NCBI RefSeq assembly: GCF_023333585.1
Contig: NZ_JAIQZN010000005.1
Coordinates: 1 to 64,000, forward strand
Reading direction: 5' to 3'
Length of the DNA stretch: 64,000 nt
Origin: Argonema antarcticum A004/B2
Lineage (GTDB): Bacteria > Cyanobacteriota > Cyanobacteriia > Cyanobacteriales > Aerosakkonemataceae
The notes beneath the pieces are model-generated. The model saw only the letters and a program-made list of their open reading frames with translations. It did not search any database and was not told where the DNA came from. Below are positions 37,055 through 46,232 of this stretch, in pieces (position 1 is the first letter of the stretch; each line of letters starts with the position of its first letter). Made by a program: the position numbers and the translations under genes.

Positions 37055-37537
37055 ATGTCCAATTCCCATGACTCTAAAGCTATCACCTTAAAGCGCCTTC
37101 GCAGCATCAGCTATTTGCTCGACAATGCCATTCCCATTCCCGGTACAAATTATCGCGTAGGCATCGATCCTATCTTAGGATTAATCCCCGGCGGCGGAGA
37201 TACAATTTCAGCATTTCTATCCGCTTACATTGTCCTGGAATCTGCTCAATTAGGCGTGCCGCGAGAAGCTTTGCTGCGAATGGTATACAACATTCTTTTA
37301 GATACCATGCTAGGTTCTGTACCAGTGCTAGGAGATTTATTTGATGCTAGCTGGAAAGCCAATGTTAAAAACATCTCTCTGCTGGAATCTCACTTAGCTT
37401 CGCCTATACCTAGTAAAAAGGTAGATAGGGTATTTATCATTCTGTTGTTAGTTGGATTAATTCTTTTTGTGATGGCGATAACATTTTTAAGTGTGTTGGT
37501 GTTTAGATTTCTGCTGAGTCTATTTACAGGTAACTGA
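37055..37537 (+). CDS. DUF4112 family membrane protein
   Basis: A 160-residue protein matching DUF4112 by LDNAIPIPGTNYRVGIDPILGLIPGGGDTISAFLSAYIV (about 23-61) and NILLDTMLGSVPVLGDLFDASWKAN (about 87-111). One strong hydrophobic helix lies near the C-terminus (RVFIILLLVGLILFVMAITFLSVLVFRFLL). Function unknown. It is 36 nt downstream of the BrkB-like gene and probably in the same transcript. The spacer after it contains GGGAGTGGGGGAG-type purine repeats at about 37628-37668. Confidence 0.88.
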   Translation: MSNSHDSKAITLKRLRSISYLLDNAIPIPGTNYRVGIDPILGLIPGGGDTISAFLSAYIVLESAQLGVPREALLRMVYNILLDTMLGSVPVLGDLFDASWKANVKNISLLESHLASPIPSKKVDRVFIILLLVGLILFVMAITFLSVLVFRFLLSLFTGN

Positions 37538-37708
37538 CCTTTTTTTTAACGCAAAGGACGCAAAGGTAAGCGCAGAGTTACGCAGAGGAGAAGAATTAAG
37601 CTGCTACGCATTTAATTTGTATGTTTAGCGGGAGTGGGAGAGTGGGGGAGTGGGGGAGTGGGAGAGGAATTGAAGGTTTGATTGCCGGATTAGAAATATC
37701 CGAATTAG

Positions 37709-38719
37709 ATGCGTGTTAGCTTAGCATCTTTATCCCTAGCTGATAAATTACGATTATACAAGTACAAAACAATGCAAGATTGGTGGCAAATCGCATTTCC
37801 AAAAGGGCGTCAAAATCTTACGATTACTGATGCTAGCGGACATCCCGTAAAAATATCTTATGGCGAAAAAGGAACGGGGAAACCGCTATTTTTAGTGCAT
37901 GGTATTGGCAGTTGGAGCTATGGTTGGCGTCATATTATTGAGCCCCTATCGAAATACTTTCGGGTGATTTGTTTCGATGCTAAAGGACATGGTTTTTCTG
38001 ATAAACCATTGTATTCCGAAGAATTGGCTCACCAAAGTATTGAGATGGAGCGAATTATTCGAGGTTTATGCGATGAACCTGCTGTCGTGGTAGCGCAATC
38101 ATTAGGAGCTATAATAACACTTGCTTTAGCTGAGAATAATCCTGAGTTATTCGCTCGATTGGCGGTGATTAATGTACCCATTTTCCCTAAAGAACTTCCA
38201 ACTTTGTGGATGCAATTGCTAGCTGCTTTACCTCTGGATTTAGTCCGTGCTGTTGATGATTTGCGGCTGGCAAATACATTTGCACCAATGTTACGACAGA
38301 TGGTAATGTTTGGGCGTCACGAAGTTGTCGTAGATCCAGAACAAATAACAGCCGAAGAAGTATACTGGATTACTTATCCATATATTGAATTACCCAATAC
38401 AATTACAAAAACTGCGGAGGATTTACAACACGCTGCTCAAGAAATTGATCGATCGCTCCATAACCAACCAAATATCATATACACTATTCAAGATAATTTG
38501 TCAAGAATAACTTGTCCGACTCTAGTTTTATGGGGCGAACAAGACAGATGGTTTCCCGCCAGCAATGGGGAAAAATTACACGCACGCTTACCCAGTTCTA
38601 GGTTAAAAATTCTCCCCAATTGCGGTCACGATGCGGCGGGTGGTTCTCCAGAAGCAGTGAATGCGGCGATTCTTGAGTTTTTGCGCGATACTGATTTTCT
38701 CGATAGGGCAGATGTATAG
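37709..38719 (+). CDS. Alpha/beta hydrolase
   Basis: A 336-residue alpha/beta-hydrolase fold enzyme. The oxyanion strand is LFLVHGIGSWSYGWRHI (about 62-78), the nucleophile elbow is AQSLGA (serine about residue 131), the acid is in LWGEQDRWFP (about 273-282), and the histidine is in NCGHDAAGG (about 302). The triad is complete. Substrate unknown; homologues include epoxide hydrolases and lipases. The annotated ATG at 37709 could be replaced by the internal Met at 37772 (MQDWW). The stop codon TAG lies within a TATAGCAACCG repeat end, so the original C-terminus may have been different. Confidence 0.88.
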   Translation: MRVSLASLSLADKLRLYKYKTMQDWWQIAFPKGRQNLTITDASGHPVKISYGEKGTGKPLFLVHGIGSWSYGWRHIIEPLSKYFRVICFDAKGHGFSDKPLYSEELAHQSIEMERIIRGLCDEPAVVVAQSLGAIITLALAENNPELFARLAVINVPIFPKELPTLWMQLLAALPLDLVRAVDDLRLANTFAPMLRQMVMFGRHEVVVDPEQITAEEVYWITYPYIELPNTITKTAEDLQHAAQEIDRSLHNQPNIIYTIQDNLSRITCPTLVLWGEQDRWFPASNGEKLHARLPSSRLKILPNCGHDAAGGSPEAVNAAILEFLRDTDFLDRADV

Positions 38720-38878
38720 CAACCGCTTTCGTCGGTTAAGCCATAAATCTGGGGTAGGGGCGAACGCGAGTGCGTGCCGGAGGCATTAGCAAACGGGTGT
38801 GAAAGTCTTTGACTGTGAGCCATAAATTATCAGCCCCAATGAATCGCGCATCCGCGCCGCAAGAGCGAACGCCCCTAC
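38715..38878. repeat. Repeat cluster after the hydrolase gene
   Basis: The TATAGCAACCG end (38715) is followed by an inverted pair, GTAGGGGCGAACGC at 38754-38767 and GCGAACGCCCCTAC at 38865-38878. This looks like overlapping non-coding elements rather than a gene. Confidence 0.6.
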
Positions 38879-38909
38879 AAAATTGGGATGCTCCCCTGTC
38901 AAAATGGAG

Positions 38910-39521
38910 TTAGCCTAAACCCAAGGCTTTGGAAATCAACGGGAATAGCTTGTTAGCAGCTTCAACTAATGTTGCAGCAGTAGGCAATCCAGCAATTGTG
39001 CCTTTCAAAATCTTAATTGCCGTTTTTGCCATTTTCTGCATGGCTCCTTCTTGAGGCTTTTGACCGGCTTCTGCTAAAGCTTTTACTTGCTCTAGGGCCT
39101 CAGCTTTATCCTCATCAGATAAGTTTGTGTCAGTCTCAATTGCGGCTTGCAGTTGGGTTAACAATTCTTTGATTCCAGGCTGATCTGGTTCAGGTGAGTC
39201 TGGTAACTGGTTGAGGGAATTGGTAACTGTGTTGGTGATTTCACTTATATTCAAAGTTGACTCAGTAACATTTCCAGAAACTTTGATGTTACTGCTTTGG
39301 TCAATACTGTCGCTCATAGATTTACTTGCGGCTGTAGCTATAACTTCAATATTAACAGGTCTAGTAGCCAGTTGCTTAATAATTAACATCTGATCTACAC
39401 ATTGTTGCCGATAAAATGTTATCAGTTCGTCTTTAAGACTTAGTTCAGCCCGATATCTTGCCTCAAGCGCTCTGAGCAAAACTTCATAGTCAGGAGTAGA
39501 ATCGCTATCCATTCCTAGCAA
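38910..39521 (-). CDS. Hypothetical protein with helical N-terminus, beta linker and hydrophobic C-terminus
   Basis: A 203-residue protein of no named family. Residues 1-55 are helical (PDYEVLLRALEARYRAELSLKDEL). Residues 70-100 are a Ser/Asn/Thr-rich beta segment (VSGNVTESTLNISEI) reminiscent of the linkers in the CHAT and NACHT proteins of this window. Residues about 105-150 are acidic helix. The C-terminus (about 160-203) is a hydrophobic amphipathic segment (AIKILKGTIAGLPTAATLV) that could insert into a membrane. The arrangement resembles effector or adaptor proteins of cyanobacterial signalling systems, but this is inference. It follows the TPR gene on the same strand with 41 nt between them. 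Confidence 0.7.
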   Translation of the reverse strand: MLGMDSDSTPDYEVLLRALEARYRAELSLKDELITFYRQQCVDQMLIIKQLATRPVNIEVIATAASKSMSDSIDQSSNIKVSGNVTESTLNISEITNTVTNSLNQLPDSPEPDQPGIKELLTQLQAAIETDTNLSDEDKAEALEQVKALAEAGQKPQEGAMQKMAKTAIKILKGTIAGLPTAATLVEAANKLFPLISKALGLG

Positions 39522-39562
39522 CTTGAGAGAATTGTAATTTTTTCAAGTGGCATATTTGATGT

Positions 39563-41236
39563 TTATGAACTTTTTAAAGCTCTAAATGTGGATGGAAAGC
39601 GATCGCGGGTGTATATCTCTAAAGCACCGGCGTAGCAGCGGATCGCCTGCTCCAAGTTCTCCAGACGTTCCCCTTTAAACAGCTTACTGTAGGCAATGCC
39701 CAAATTGGTTTGAATGCCAGCCCATTGCTCTGGGAAAGCTTCCTGGGTATACACTTCTAAAGCAGCACGATGATAGCGTATTGCCTGCTCCAAGTTGTCT
39801 GCCTGTTCTCCTCGATGCCGCCGAATGTACTCAAGTCCTAGATTATATTGGATTCTAGCCCAGTCTTCTGGAAAAGCTTCACGGGTATAAACTTGCAAAG
39901 CATTGTGATAGCAGGCAATCGCTTTTTCCATATTTTTTGACTGTTCACCAAAGCTGCGTTCGCCGTAAGCTGCCGCCAGATTGCTTTGGGTTCTAGCCCA
40001 CTCTTCTGGAAAAGCTCCACGGGTAAAAACCTGCAAGGCATTCTCATAGTAGGCGATCGCTTGTTCCAGATTCTTTGACCGATCGCCAAGGAGACGTTCG
40101 CTGTAAGCCGCCGCCAGATTATTTTGTATACTAGCCCATTTTTCTGGGAAAGCTTCGCGGCTATAAACCTGCAAGGCATTATCATAGCAGGCGATCGCTT
40201 GTTCCAGATTCATTGACCGATCGCCACGGATGCGTTGGCTGTAAGCATTCCCTATATTCATTTGCGCCATTGCCCATTGTTGTGGGAAAGCTTCGGGGGT
40301 AAAAATCTCCCACGCATTCTTATAGCAGGCGATCGCTTGTTCCAGGTTCTCTGCACGATCTCCAAGAAGTCGCTGACGATAGACGCTTCCCAGATTATTT
40401 TGGATACTAGCCCATTGTTTTGGGAAAACTTTGCGGCTATAAACCTCCAAGGCATTCTGATAACAGTTGAGCGCAACTTCCAGATTTTCTGCCCGTTCCC
40501 CTCGGATTCGCTCAACGTAGGCATTACCCAAATTGGTTTGAATATCAGCCCATTCTTCTGGGAAGCGATCGCGGGTAAAAAAGATGGCAACGACCTCGTA
40601 GCCGATAATGGCAATCTCCAAGTTATCAGACCTGCTGCCCATTGGGAACTGCGCCATTAGGTTGCTGAAATTGCCAATAACCGCTGCGATGCTTTGGGCT
40701 TGTTTTGCCTCGACTTCTGCCAAAGTAGCAACTGTCCAGTCCCGCAACAGTTGTGCAAAATTATTATCCAGTTTGTCTAGATTGGTTTGCAGAAGTGGGT
40801 ACACCACTTCCGGGTCGCCGTTGCTCTCTAATGTTGTTTGCAATACCTTCTTCAACAAATCATATTTGTTAGCGGTTGCAACGAAATTCACTGATGCTTT
40901 ATCTATTCCAGCGGTCAGCTGCGTAGCAACATTCAGCAACCAATTAGCAGCGTTCGAGTCGCCCTGCTTTGCCAGTACAGCTGCTACCTGTTCCATCGTC
41001 ACTACCAAGCTAGGGTCAATCAGGTCTGGGTTAGCCGTAAAGATGTTAGCTTCTTCCCCGCTAGGACTGGCCAGTAGCGCTTCAATAAGATTGAGATAGG
41101 CTTGATGGCGTTTTTCATCCATTACTGTTACTGTTCTTCTTGTGCAGTCGGCTTCCTTACACGATTGTAGAGCAATCAACAATTGTGTAGCCGAGATTTC
41201 CACTCGTCGGACGATCGCATCCCCAGATCGTGCCAT
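39563..41236 (-). CDS. TPR-repeat protein
   Basis: A 557-residue protein. The C-terminal two thirds consist of about seven tandem 47-residue TPR-type repeats, each containing AIACYxNAL, a Phe-Pro-(E/K)-xW block and IQxNLGxAY. DNA of the repeats is also similar, implying recent expansion. The N-terminal 180 residues are a different helical region (MDEKRHQAYLNLIEALLASP...). TPRs mediate protein binding; the partner is unknown. AGAGGGA precedes the ATG at 41236. The 346-residue gene diverges from it with only 35 bp between start codons. Confidence 0.85.
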   Translation of the reverse strand: MARSGDAIVRRVEISATQLLIALQSCKEADCTRRTVTVMDEKRHQAYLNLIEALLASPSGEEANIFTANPDLIDPSLVVTMEQVAAVLAKQGDSNAANWLLNVATQLTAGIDKASVNFVATANKYDLLKKVLQTTLESNGDPEVVYPLLQTNLDKLDNNFAQLLRDWTVATLAEVEAKQAQSIAAVIGNFSNLMAQFPMGSRSDNLEIAIIGYEVVAIFFTRDRFPEEWADIQTNLGNAYVERIRGERAENLEVALNCYQNALEVYSRKVFPKQWASIQNNLGSVYRQRLLGDRAENLEQAIACYKNAWEIFTPEAFPQQWAMAQMNIGNAYSQRIRGDRSMNLEQAIACYDNALQVYSREAFPEKWASIQNNLAAAYSERLLGDRSKNLEQAIAYYENALQVFTRGAFPEEWARTQSNLAAAYGERSFGEQSKNMEKAIACYHNALQVYTREAFPEDWARIQYNLGLEYIRRHRGEQADNLEQAIRYHRAALEVYTQEAFPEQWAGIQTNLGIAYSKLFKGERLENLEQAIRCYAGALEIYTRDRFPSTFRALKSS

Positions 41237-41271
41237 AATAATCCCTCTGTGACCTCACGATCGCTCCACTC

Positions 41272-42312
41272 ATGGCCCAATCTTCCCAGCCTCAGAAGGA
41301 TCTTGTATCTGCCCTTAATCTCGGCGCTGAGTTAAACTTCCAACTGCCCGATCCAGAAGACGAGCAGATTCCAGACCTTGATTTTAACAACCAGGTGGAT
41401 ATCGCTTGGCAAGTATGCGATCGCTTCGACCTGCAAACGGAAATCTGGCGAGGTAGGATTTTACGGGTGGTGCGCGATCGCGAAAAAAAAGGCGGCGATG
41501 GTAGGGGGACTGGCTTCCTCAACTGGCTCAAGGAACGAGAAATTAGCAAAAGTCAGGCTTATTCTATGATTGAGCTAGCCAACAGCGCCGATACGCTTAT
41601 GGTAGAAGGAAAGCTCGACTCTGCTGCCATCAGAAACTTCAGCAAACGCGCTTTTGTGGAAACTGCCAAATCATCTCCAGAAATACAGCAACTGGTGACT
41701 GATGCGGCTCAAAAAGGAGATCGCATCACCCGCCGGGAAGTCCGCCAGCTGGCTGATGAATGGACCGCCATGACATCGGATTTACTCCCCGATGAAGTCA
41801 AAGTCAAAGCAGCGGATCATACCATTCCTTCACGCTACCTTGCGCCTCTGGTGAAGGAATTGGGAAAATTACCAGAATCTCATGTCACAGCTTTGCAAGA
41901 GGAAGTCGCCGAAGATCCCAGCGTCGATAGACTTAAACAGGTAACTTCAGACGCCCGCAACTTAGCCAAATATCTCGACGCCGCCGCCCAAGTGCAAGCC
42001 ATTAACCACTCATCCGTAGATATGGAAATGGCGCTAGAAGAAGCGCTGCGCCTGGGTTGTTTGAATACGGCATCCGAGTTAGTCAAGCAGGCGTCTGGGC
42101 TGGAACAAACGATCGCCAAACTATACACCACTTGGAAGCGTCTCGGCAGTTTGGCAGATAGACTCTATGTAGATACCGGCGCGAGTAGTCCTAATTTGCG
42201 ATCGCTCCTCAGTTGCTTAGAGCGACTTAGCGGTGAAGCGATCGAAGTCCCTCTAGATGATAGTGGCGATCGCACTATTCGCCTACGAATTATCACAGAT
42301 TCTGATAGATAA
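41272..42312 (+). CDS. Conserved hypothetical protein, possibly DNA-binding
   Basis: A 346-residue soluble helical protein. Residues 55-130 contain a region (GTGFLNWLKEREISKSQAYSMIELANSADTL) that resembles the helix-turn-helix core of ParB/KilA-like or DUF3102 proteins. The rest is helical with no recognisable motif. The name of the family is not known to me. It is divergent from the TPR gene across a 35-bp spacer, which would force overlapping regulatory sites and perhaps mutual regulation. Confidence 0.7.
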   Translation: MAQSSQPQKDLVSALNLGAELNFQLPDPEDEQIPDLDFNNQVDIAWQVCDRFDLQTEIWRGRILRVVRDREKKGGDGRGTGFLNWLKEREISKSQAYSMIELANSADTLMVEGKLDSAAIRNFSKRAFVETAKSSPEIQQLVTDAAQKGDRITRREVRQLADEWTAMTSDLLPDEVKVKAADHTIPSRYLAPLVKELGKLPESHVTALQEEVAEDPSVDRLKQVTSDARNLAKYLDAAAQVQAINHSSVDMEMALEEALRLGCLNTASELVKQASGLEQTIAKLYTTWKRLGSLADRLYVDTGASSPNLRSLLSCLERLSGEAIEVPLDDSGDRTIRLRIITDSDR

Positions 42313-42333
42313 TTTGCAGTGCCCGATGTAATT

Positions 42334-42591
42334 TCACCGTCTGGATCGCCATCTTTTCAACTTCTTCCAAATATAACCAAAGCTGAAATAACGCCGATAT
42401 TTAGTAGCGACTTCTTTTCCCGCTAACACCAAACCCAACCAGAAAAAAACTTCAGCTATAATAGCCAGAATTGGAACCAATACAGCCTTTTGTGATAAAT
42501 CCAGCGGCAGGAATGGCACAACAAAAATTATTGCTACCCAAGGCAGAAGAGATGCGACAATTAAAGACAAACCTAGATTCTTGAGATTCAT
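42334..42591 (-). CDS. Small two-helix membrane protein
   Basis: An 85-residue protein with two hydrophobic helices (about 8-27, LSLIVASLLPWVAIIFVVPF, and 37-60) and a basic C-terminal tail (KKLKRWRSRR). It resembles the short 'transporter suffix' type of cyanobacterial membrane protein, but I am not sure of the family. Its start codon is only 3 nt from the end of a MITE, and no ribosome-binding site is visible, so its leader and promoter would have to be supplied by the element. It converges with the 346-residue gene (21 nt between stops). Confidence 0.65.
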   Translation of the reverse strand: MNLKNLGLSLIVASLLPWVAIIFVVPFLPLDLSQKAVLVPILAIIAEVFFWLGLVLAGKEVATKYRRYFSFGYIWKKLKRWRSRR

Positions 42592-42594
42592 TTC

Positions 42595-42914
42595 ATATCA
42601 TGTCCGGTAGCATCGGTTACCTAAAAAAAACTGTGATATCATGTCCTGTGGCATCGGTTGTCTAAAAAAAATAACTCTCTTATCTGTGTTCATCTGTGTT
42701 CATCTGTCTTCATCTGTGGTAAAAATTTAACTCTCGATGACAACAGACAATTTCTCGCATCACGCTTACGCTACCGATGCAACCGGACATCATATGATTA
42801 TTATTATCTGCGTTTATCTGTCTTAATCTGCGGTAAAAATTTAACCACCGATGAAACAGACAATTTGACGATATCACTCATTATGCTAACAATGCAACCG
42901 GACTTGATATCACT
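42595..42914. mobile_element. Older 160-bp MITE, split by a younger copy
   Basis: The left 41 bp (42595-42635) begin ATATCATGTCCGGTAGCATC. The right 119 bp (42796-42914) end GCAACCGGACTTGATATC. Together they make about 160 bp, the same length and order as the intact element, but they are diverged and interrupted exactly by the copy at 42636-42795. The plus-strand frame reading through it is not a gene. Confidence 0.8.
42636..42795 (+). mobile_element. 160-bp MITE, copy A (nested)
   Basis: Terminal inverted repeats start ATATCATGTCC and end GGACATCATAT. The interior has TCATCTG tandem repeats and no coding. It matches the copy at 46828-46987 in reverse orientation with only a handful of differences over 160 bp, so both are recent. 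Confidence 0.85.
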
Positions 42915-42974
42915 TACTGCCTACAATTTATCTGCCTACCTTGGCGATTTACTTTGTGTAGATCGGCGTTAAAA

Positions 42975-43859
42975 TCAATGATTAATCCCAGTTGTAGCAA
43001 TACCGCGCATAAATTGTCGCTGACCGGCTAAAAACAGCAACACCACTGGCACTGTCGCAATCACAACAGCCGCCATCATTAAAGGCCAATTATTAGTAAA
43101 TTGATCCTGAAACTCTGCCAAAGCCAATTGAACCGTCTTTAACTCCGGTCTTGTTGTAAAAACCAGCGGCTTAAACAAATCATTCCACTCAGCGATAAAC
43201 GTGAATAGAAACAGCGTCACCAAAGCCGGACGAGACAAAGGCAGCATTACCCACCACAAAATTTGGAGCCGGTTAGCCCCATCCAGCGCTGCCGCTTCTG
43301 ACAATTCCACCGGCACCGTTAGGAAATATTGCCTCAGCATAAAAATGCCAAATCCGTTAGCCGCCGTGGGTAAAATCAACGCCCAATAAGTGTTAATTGC
43401 GTGTCCCCACTTCAGCACCAAAAAGATCGGAATTACTAATAACTGAAAGGGAATCACTAGGGTTGCCAAAATAATCAATAGCAAAACTTGCCTCCCGCGA
43501 AATTTTAACCTGGCCAAGGCATAGCCTGCCAAAGCCGAGGTGACAACCTGAAACCCAGTTACCGCCAAAGCCACTAAAGTGGAATTAGCAAAAGCCAGGA
43601 GAAAATTTCCCCTCTCCCAAGCCTCCCGATAGTTTTGCCAAGACCAACCTTTCTGCCAAGGGGCTAAACTGGGAGTCACCCCGATCGAGGAAAACGATGT
43701 GAGGAATACCACCCCTAGCGGCAGCAGGACAACGCCCGCACCAACTCCCAGCAATACCGGGACTAACCATTTAAGGCGGCGTTTCCGCACAATCGGTAGC
43801 CCTGCGGGCTGATTTTGACGATCGGCGGCAGAATGACCTTCCCTATTTTGCTCAGACAT
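42975..43859 (-). CDS. Carbohydrate ABC transporter permease (MalG/LacG type)
   Basis: A 294-residue inner-membrane permease with six hydrophobic helices. It has the EAA loop EAAALDGANRLQILWWVMLPLSRP (about 193-216) that docks onto the ATPase subunit, and the family start (WLVPVLLGVGAGVVLLPLGVVFLTSF). It should pair with a MalF-type permease and a binding protein to import a sugar or osmolyte, but no such gene is next to it here, so the rest of the transporter must be encoded elsewhere. The N-terminal 30 residues are hydrophilic. The start ATG at 43859 is plausible. Confidence 0.9.
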   Translation of the reverse strand: MSEQNREGHSAADRQNQPAGLPIVRKRRLKWLVPVLLGVGAGVVLLPLGVVFLTSFSSIGVTPSLAPWQKGWSWQNYREAWERGNFLLAFANSTLVALAVTGFQVVTSALAGYALARLKFRGRQVLLLIILATLVIPFQLLVIPIFLVLKWGHAINTYWALILPTAANGFGIFMLRQYFLTVPVELSEAAALDGANRLQILWWVMLPLSRPALVTLFLFTFIAEWNDLFKPLVFTTRPELKTVQLALAEFQDQFTNNWPLMMAAVVIATVPVVLLFLAGQRQFMRGIATTGINH

Positions 43860-44124
43860 CTATCTCTATCAGAAGGATTTGCATACAATACACTCTAGGT
43901 ATTAATTCCGATTTTCACACCCAGGCTAGATCCTAGTTTGGCAGATTCCCGGTAATGATAAGGTAAGTCCAATGGGTTCCTTTGACCAGAAAACCAGCGC
44001 TTTTTCGAGATTCTGGTAAATTGTATTTAAATTGCGGATGAGGGTCTCCCAGGCCCGCTTTTCGCCCAGGGTCGATTTTGGATCGACGAGTATCTACCAA
44101 TAATGTTGAGGAGACAAATTATAT

Positions 44125-44820
44125 ATGCCGCAGCTTGAGGCCAGCCCAGCAATTGACTTCCACACCGAAACCTACAAAGACGCCTACAGCCGCATCAACG
44201 CGATTGTAATTGAAGGCGAACAAGAGGCCCACGATAATTACGTCCAACTGGCTGAACTGCTGCCCAATGAGAAGGATCGCTTAATTAGCCTCTCCAAGAT
44301 GGAGAGTCGCCACAAAAAAGGGTTTGAAGCCTGTGGGCGCAATCTCGAAGTGACGCCGGACATGGAATTTGCCCGCGAGTTTTTTGCTCAGTTGCACAAA
44401 AATTTCCAAGATGCACTTCCTGAAGGCCGAATCGTCACTTGTTTGCTGATTCAGTCTCTGATTATCGAATGTTTTGCGATCGCAGCTTACAACATCTATA
44501 TCCCCGTTGCCGACCCCTTTGCCCGTAAAATCACTGAAGGCGTTGTTAAAGACGAATACTCTCACCTTAACTTTGGCGAAGTCTGGCTAAAAGAACACTT
44601 TGAGGAATCACGAACCGAAGTGGAACAAGCCAATCGTCAGAACCTACCCATAGTCTGGAAAATGCTTAACCAGGTGAAAGACGACGCCCACATCTTGGGT
44701 ATGGAAAAAGAAGCCTTAGTTGAAGACTTCATGATTCAGTACGGAGAAGCCCTCAGCAATATCGGTTTTACCACCCGCGATATTATGCGGATGTCAGCAT
44801 ACGGTTTAGTAGCTGCTTAA
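44125..44820 (+). CDS. ado: Aldehyde-deformylating oxygenase (alkane synthase)
   Basis: Converts fatty aldehydes (mostly C16/C18) to alkanes of one carbon less plus formate, using O2 and electrons from ferredoxin. The 231-residue ferritin-like helical bundle carries all six di-iron ligands at the positions familiar from the Prochlorococcus enzyme: Glu32, Glu60, His63, Glu115, Glu144, His147. GAGGAG lies 12 nt before the ATG. The acyl-ACP reductase gene follows 165 nt downstream behind a hairpin terminator, so the two are probably adjacent transcripts rather than one tight operon. Confidence 0.97.
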   Translation: MPQLEASPAIDFHTETYKDAYSRINAIVIEGEQEAHDNYVQLAELLPNEKDRLISLSKMESRHKKGFEACGRNLEVTPDMEFAREFFAQLHKNFQDALPEGRIVTCLLIQSLIIECFAIAAYNIYIPVADPFARKITEGVVKDEYSHLNFGEVWLKEHFEESRTEVEQANRQNLPIVWKMLNQVKDDAHILGMEKEALVEDFMIQYGEALSNIGFTTRDIMRMSAYGLVAA

Positions 44821-44866
44821 CTTCAGAGTGAGTACAGAGTACGACTCAAAACTCAAAACTTTTACC

Positions 44867-44904
44867 GCCGATTAGTCTCTAGCTGTACTAATCGGCCCTT
44901 TTGT
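44867..44904 (+). terminator. Rho-independent terminator of ado
   Basis: GCCGATTAGT and ACTAATCGGC form a perfect 10-bp stem with a 10-nt loop, followed by CCTTTTGTG. Confidence 0.8.
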
Positions 44905-44985
44905 GTAGTATTTTTAAGGGTCAGTAACAATTTTTTATCGCTCTCACTTTACACAAGCTCCACTAAAGGTCTGCTTAAATAATTC

Positions 44986-46008
44986 ATGTTTGGTCTCATA
45001 GGTCACCTTACCAGTTTGGAACACGCCCAGGCAGTCGCCAGAGACTTGGGCTACCCGGAATATGCCGATCAAGGGCTAGATTTTTGGTGCGCTGCTCCAC
45101 CCCAAATCGTCGATACCATTAAAGTCACCAGCATTACAGGTCAACAAATCGAAGGTCAGTATGTAGAATCTTGCTTTTTGCCTGAAATGCTGGCAAATCG
45201 ACGGATTAAAGCCGCCACCCGCAAAATTATTAATGCGATGGCTCACGCCCAAAAGCACGGTATCGATATCACGGCTTTAGGTGGCTTTTCCTCGATCATT
45301 TTTGAGAACTTCAATCTGAACCAAATTACCCAAGTCCGTAACATCAAGCTAGAATTTGAGCGTTTTACTACCGGCAATACCCACACGGCTTACATTATTT
45401 GTCGGCAGGTGGAACAAGCATCGAAAAAGCTAGGTATTGAATTGTCTAAGGCAACGGTAGCGGTTTGTGGGGCTACAGGGGACATTGGCAGTGCCGTCTG
45501 CCGCTGGTTAAATGCCCGTACCGATGTGCCCGAATTGTTGCTAATCGCACGCGATCGCGATCGATTGGAAGCTTTACAATCGGAACTGGGTAGGGGCAAA
45601 ATTATGGGTTTGGAGGAGGCGCTACCCCTCGCTGATATCGTCGTCTGGGTCGCCAGTATGCCCAAAGGGGTTGAAATTGACCCCACTACCCTCAAGCAAC
45701 CCTGTCTGCTCATTGATGGCGGCTATCCCAAAAACATGGGGACAAAAATCCAGCATCCCGGCATATTCGTCCTCAATGGCGGCATTGTGGAGCATTCCCT
45801 CGATATTGAGTGGAAAATAATGAGTATCGTCAATATGGATGTGCCCGCACGTCAGTTGTTTGCCTGTTTTGCCGAATCGATGCTGTTGGAATTTGAGAAG
45901 TGGCACACCAACTTTTCTTGGGGACGAAATCAGATTACCGTGGCAAAGATGGAGCAAATCGGTCAGGTATCGGTGAAACACGGGTTTCAACCGCTCTTGT
46001 CATTTTGA
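44986..46008 (+). CDS. aar: Long-chain acyl-ACP reductase
   Basis: Reduces fatty acyl-ACP to the aldehyde with NADPH, feeding the oxygenase encoded upstream. The 340-residue protein has the family start [31 protein letters not shown], a Rossmann motif [13 protein letters not shown] (about 159-171), the [13 protein letters not shown] block (about 97-109) and the C-terminal [18 protein letters not shown]-like region that bears the acyl-binding cysteine. Length is as expected. Together with ado it is the complete cyanobacterial alkane pathway, with accA farther downstream supplying malonyl-CoA for the acyl precursors, a gene order seen in many cyanobacteria. Confidence 0.97.
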   Translation: MFGLIGHLTSLEHAQAVARDLGYPEYADQGLDFWCAAPPQIVDTIKVTSITGQQIEGQYVESCFLPEMLANRRIKAATRKIINAMAHAQKHGIDITALGGFSSIIFENFNLNQITQVRNIKLEFERFTTGNTHTAYIICRQVEQASKKLGIELSKATVAVCGATGDIGSAVCRWLNARTDVPELLLIARDRDRLEALQSELGRGKIMGLEEALPLADIVVWVASMPKGVEIDPTTLKQPCLLIDGGYPKNMGTKIQHPGIFVLNGGIVEHSLDIEWKIMSIVNMDVPARQLFACFAESMLLEFEKWHTNFSWGRNQITVAKMEQIGQVSVKHGFQPLLSF

Positions 46009-46018
46009 GTTAAATACG

Positions 46019-46040
46019 GAAGCGGGGCTAACCCCGCTTC
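46019..46040 (+). terminator. Hairpin downstream of aar
   Basis: GAAGCGGGG / CCCCGCTTC, 9-bp GC-rich stem with a 4-nt loop 10 nt past the aar stop codon. Only a weak T tract follows. Confidence 0.55.
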
Positions 46041-46232
46041 TATTGCATTGATGTATTGGCAAGGGAGAAACTTTCGTTAAATAACGCAAGTTGCTAGTTA
46101 TATAATTGAGGCTGAGATTCGGTACGTAGTTGCGATGTCACTCCCTTGACGGTAGCAACTAAATCAGGAGATGGTAGAGCAGAAGAGAAGCCATTTGCAC
46201 TCAGAAAAATGTTCAAATCTCCATCAGATTTA

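Noticed and set aside
42658-42972. 104-codon plus-strand frame rich in repeated LCSSVFICGKNL-like segments
   Set aside because: It reads through the nested MITEs. The repeats are the element's TCATCTG units, and there is no ribosome-binding site or family.
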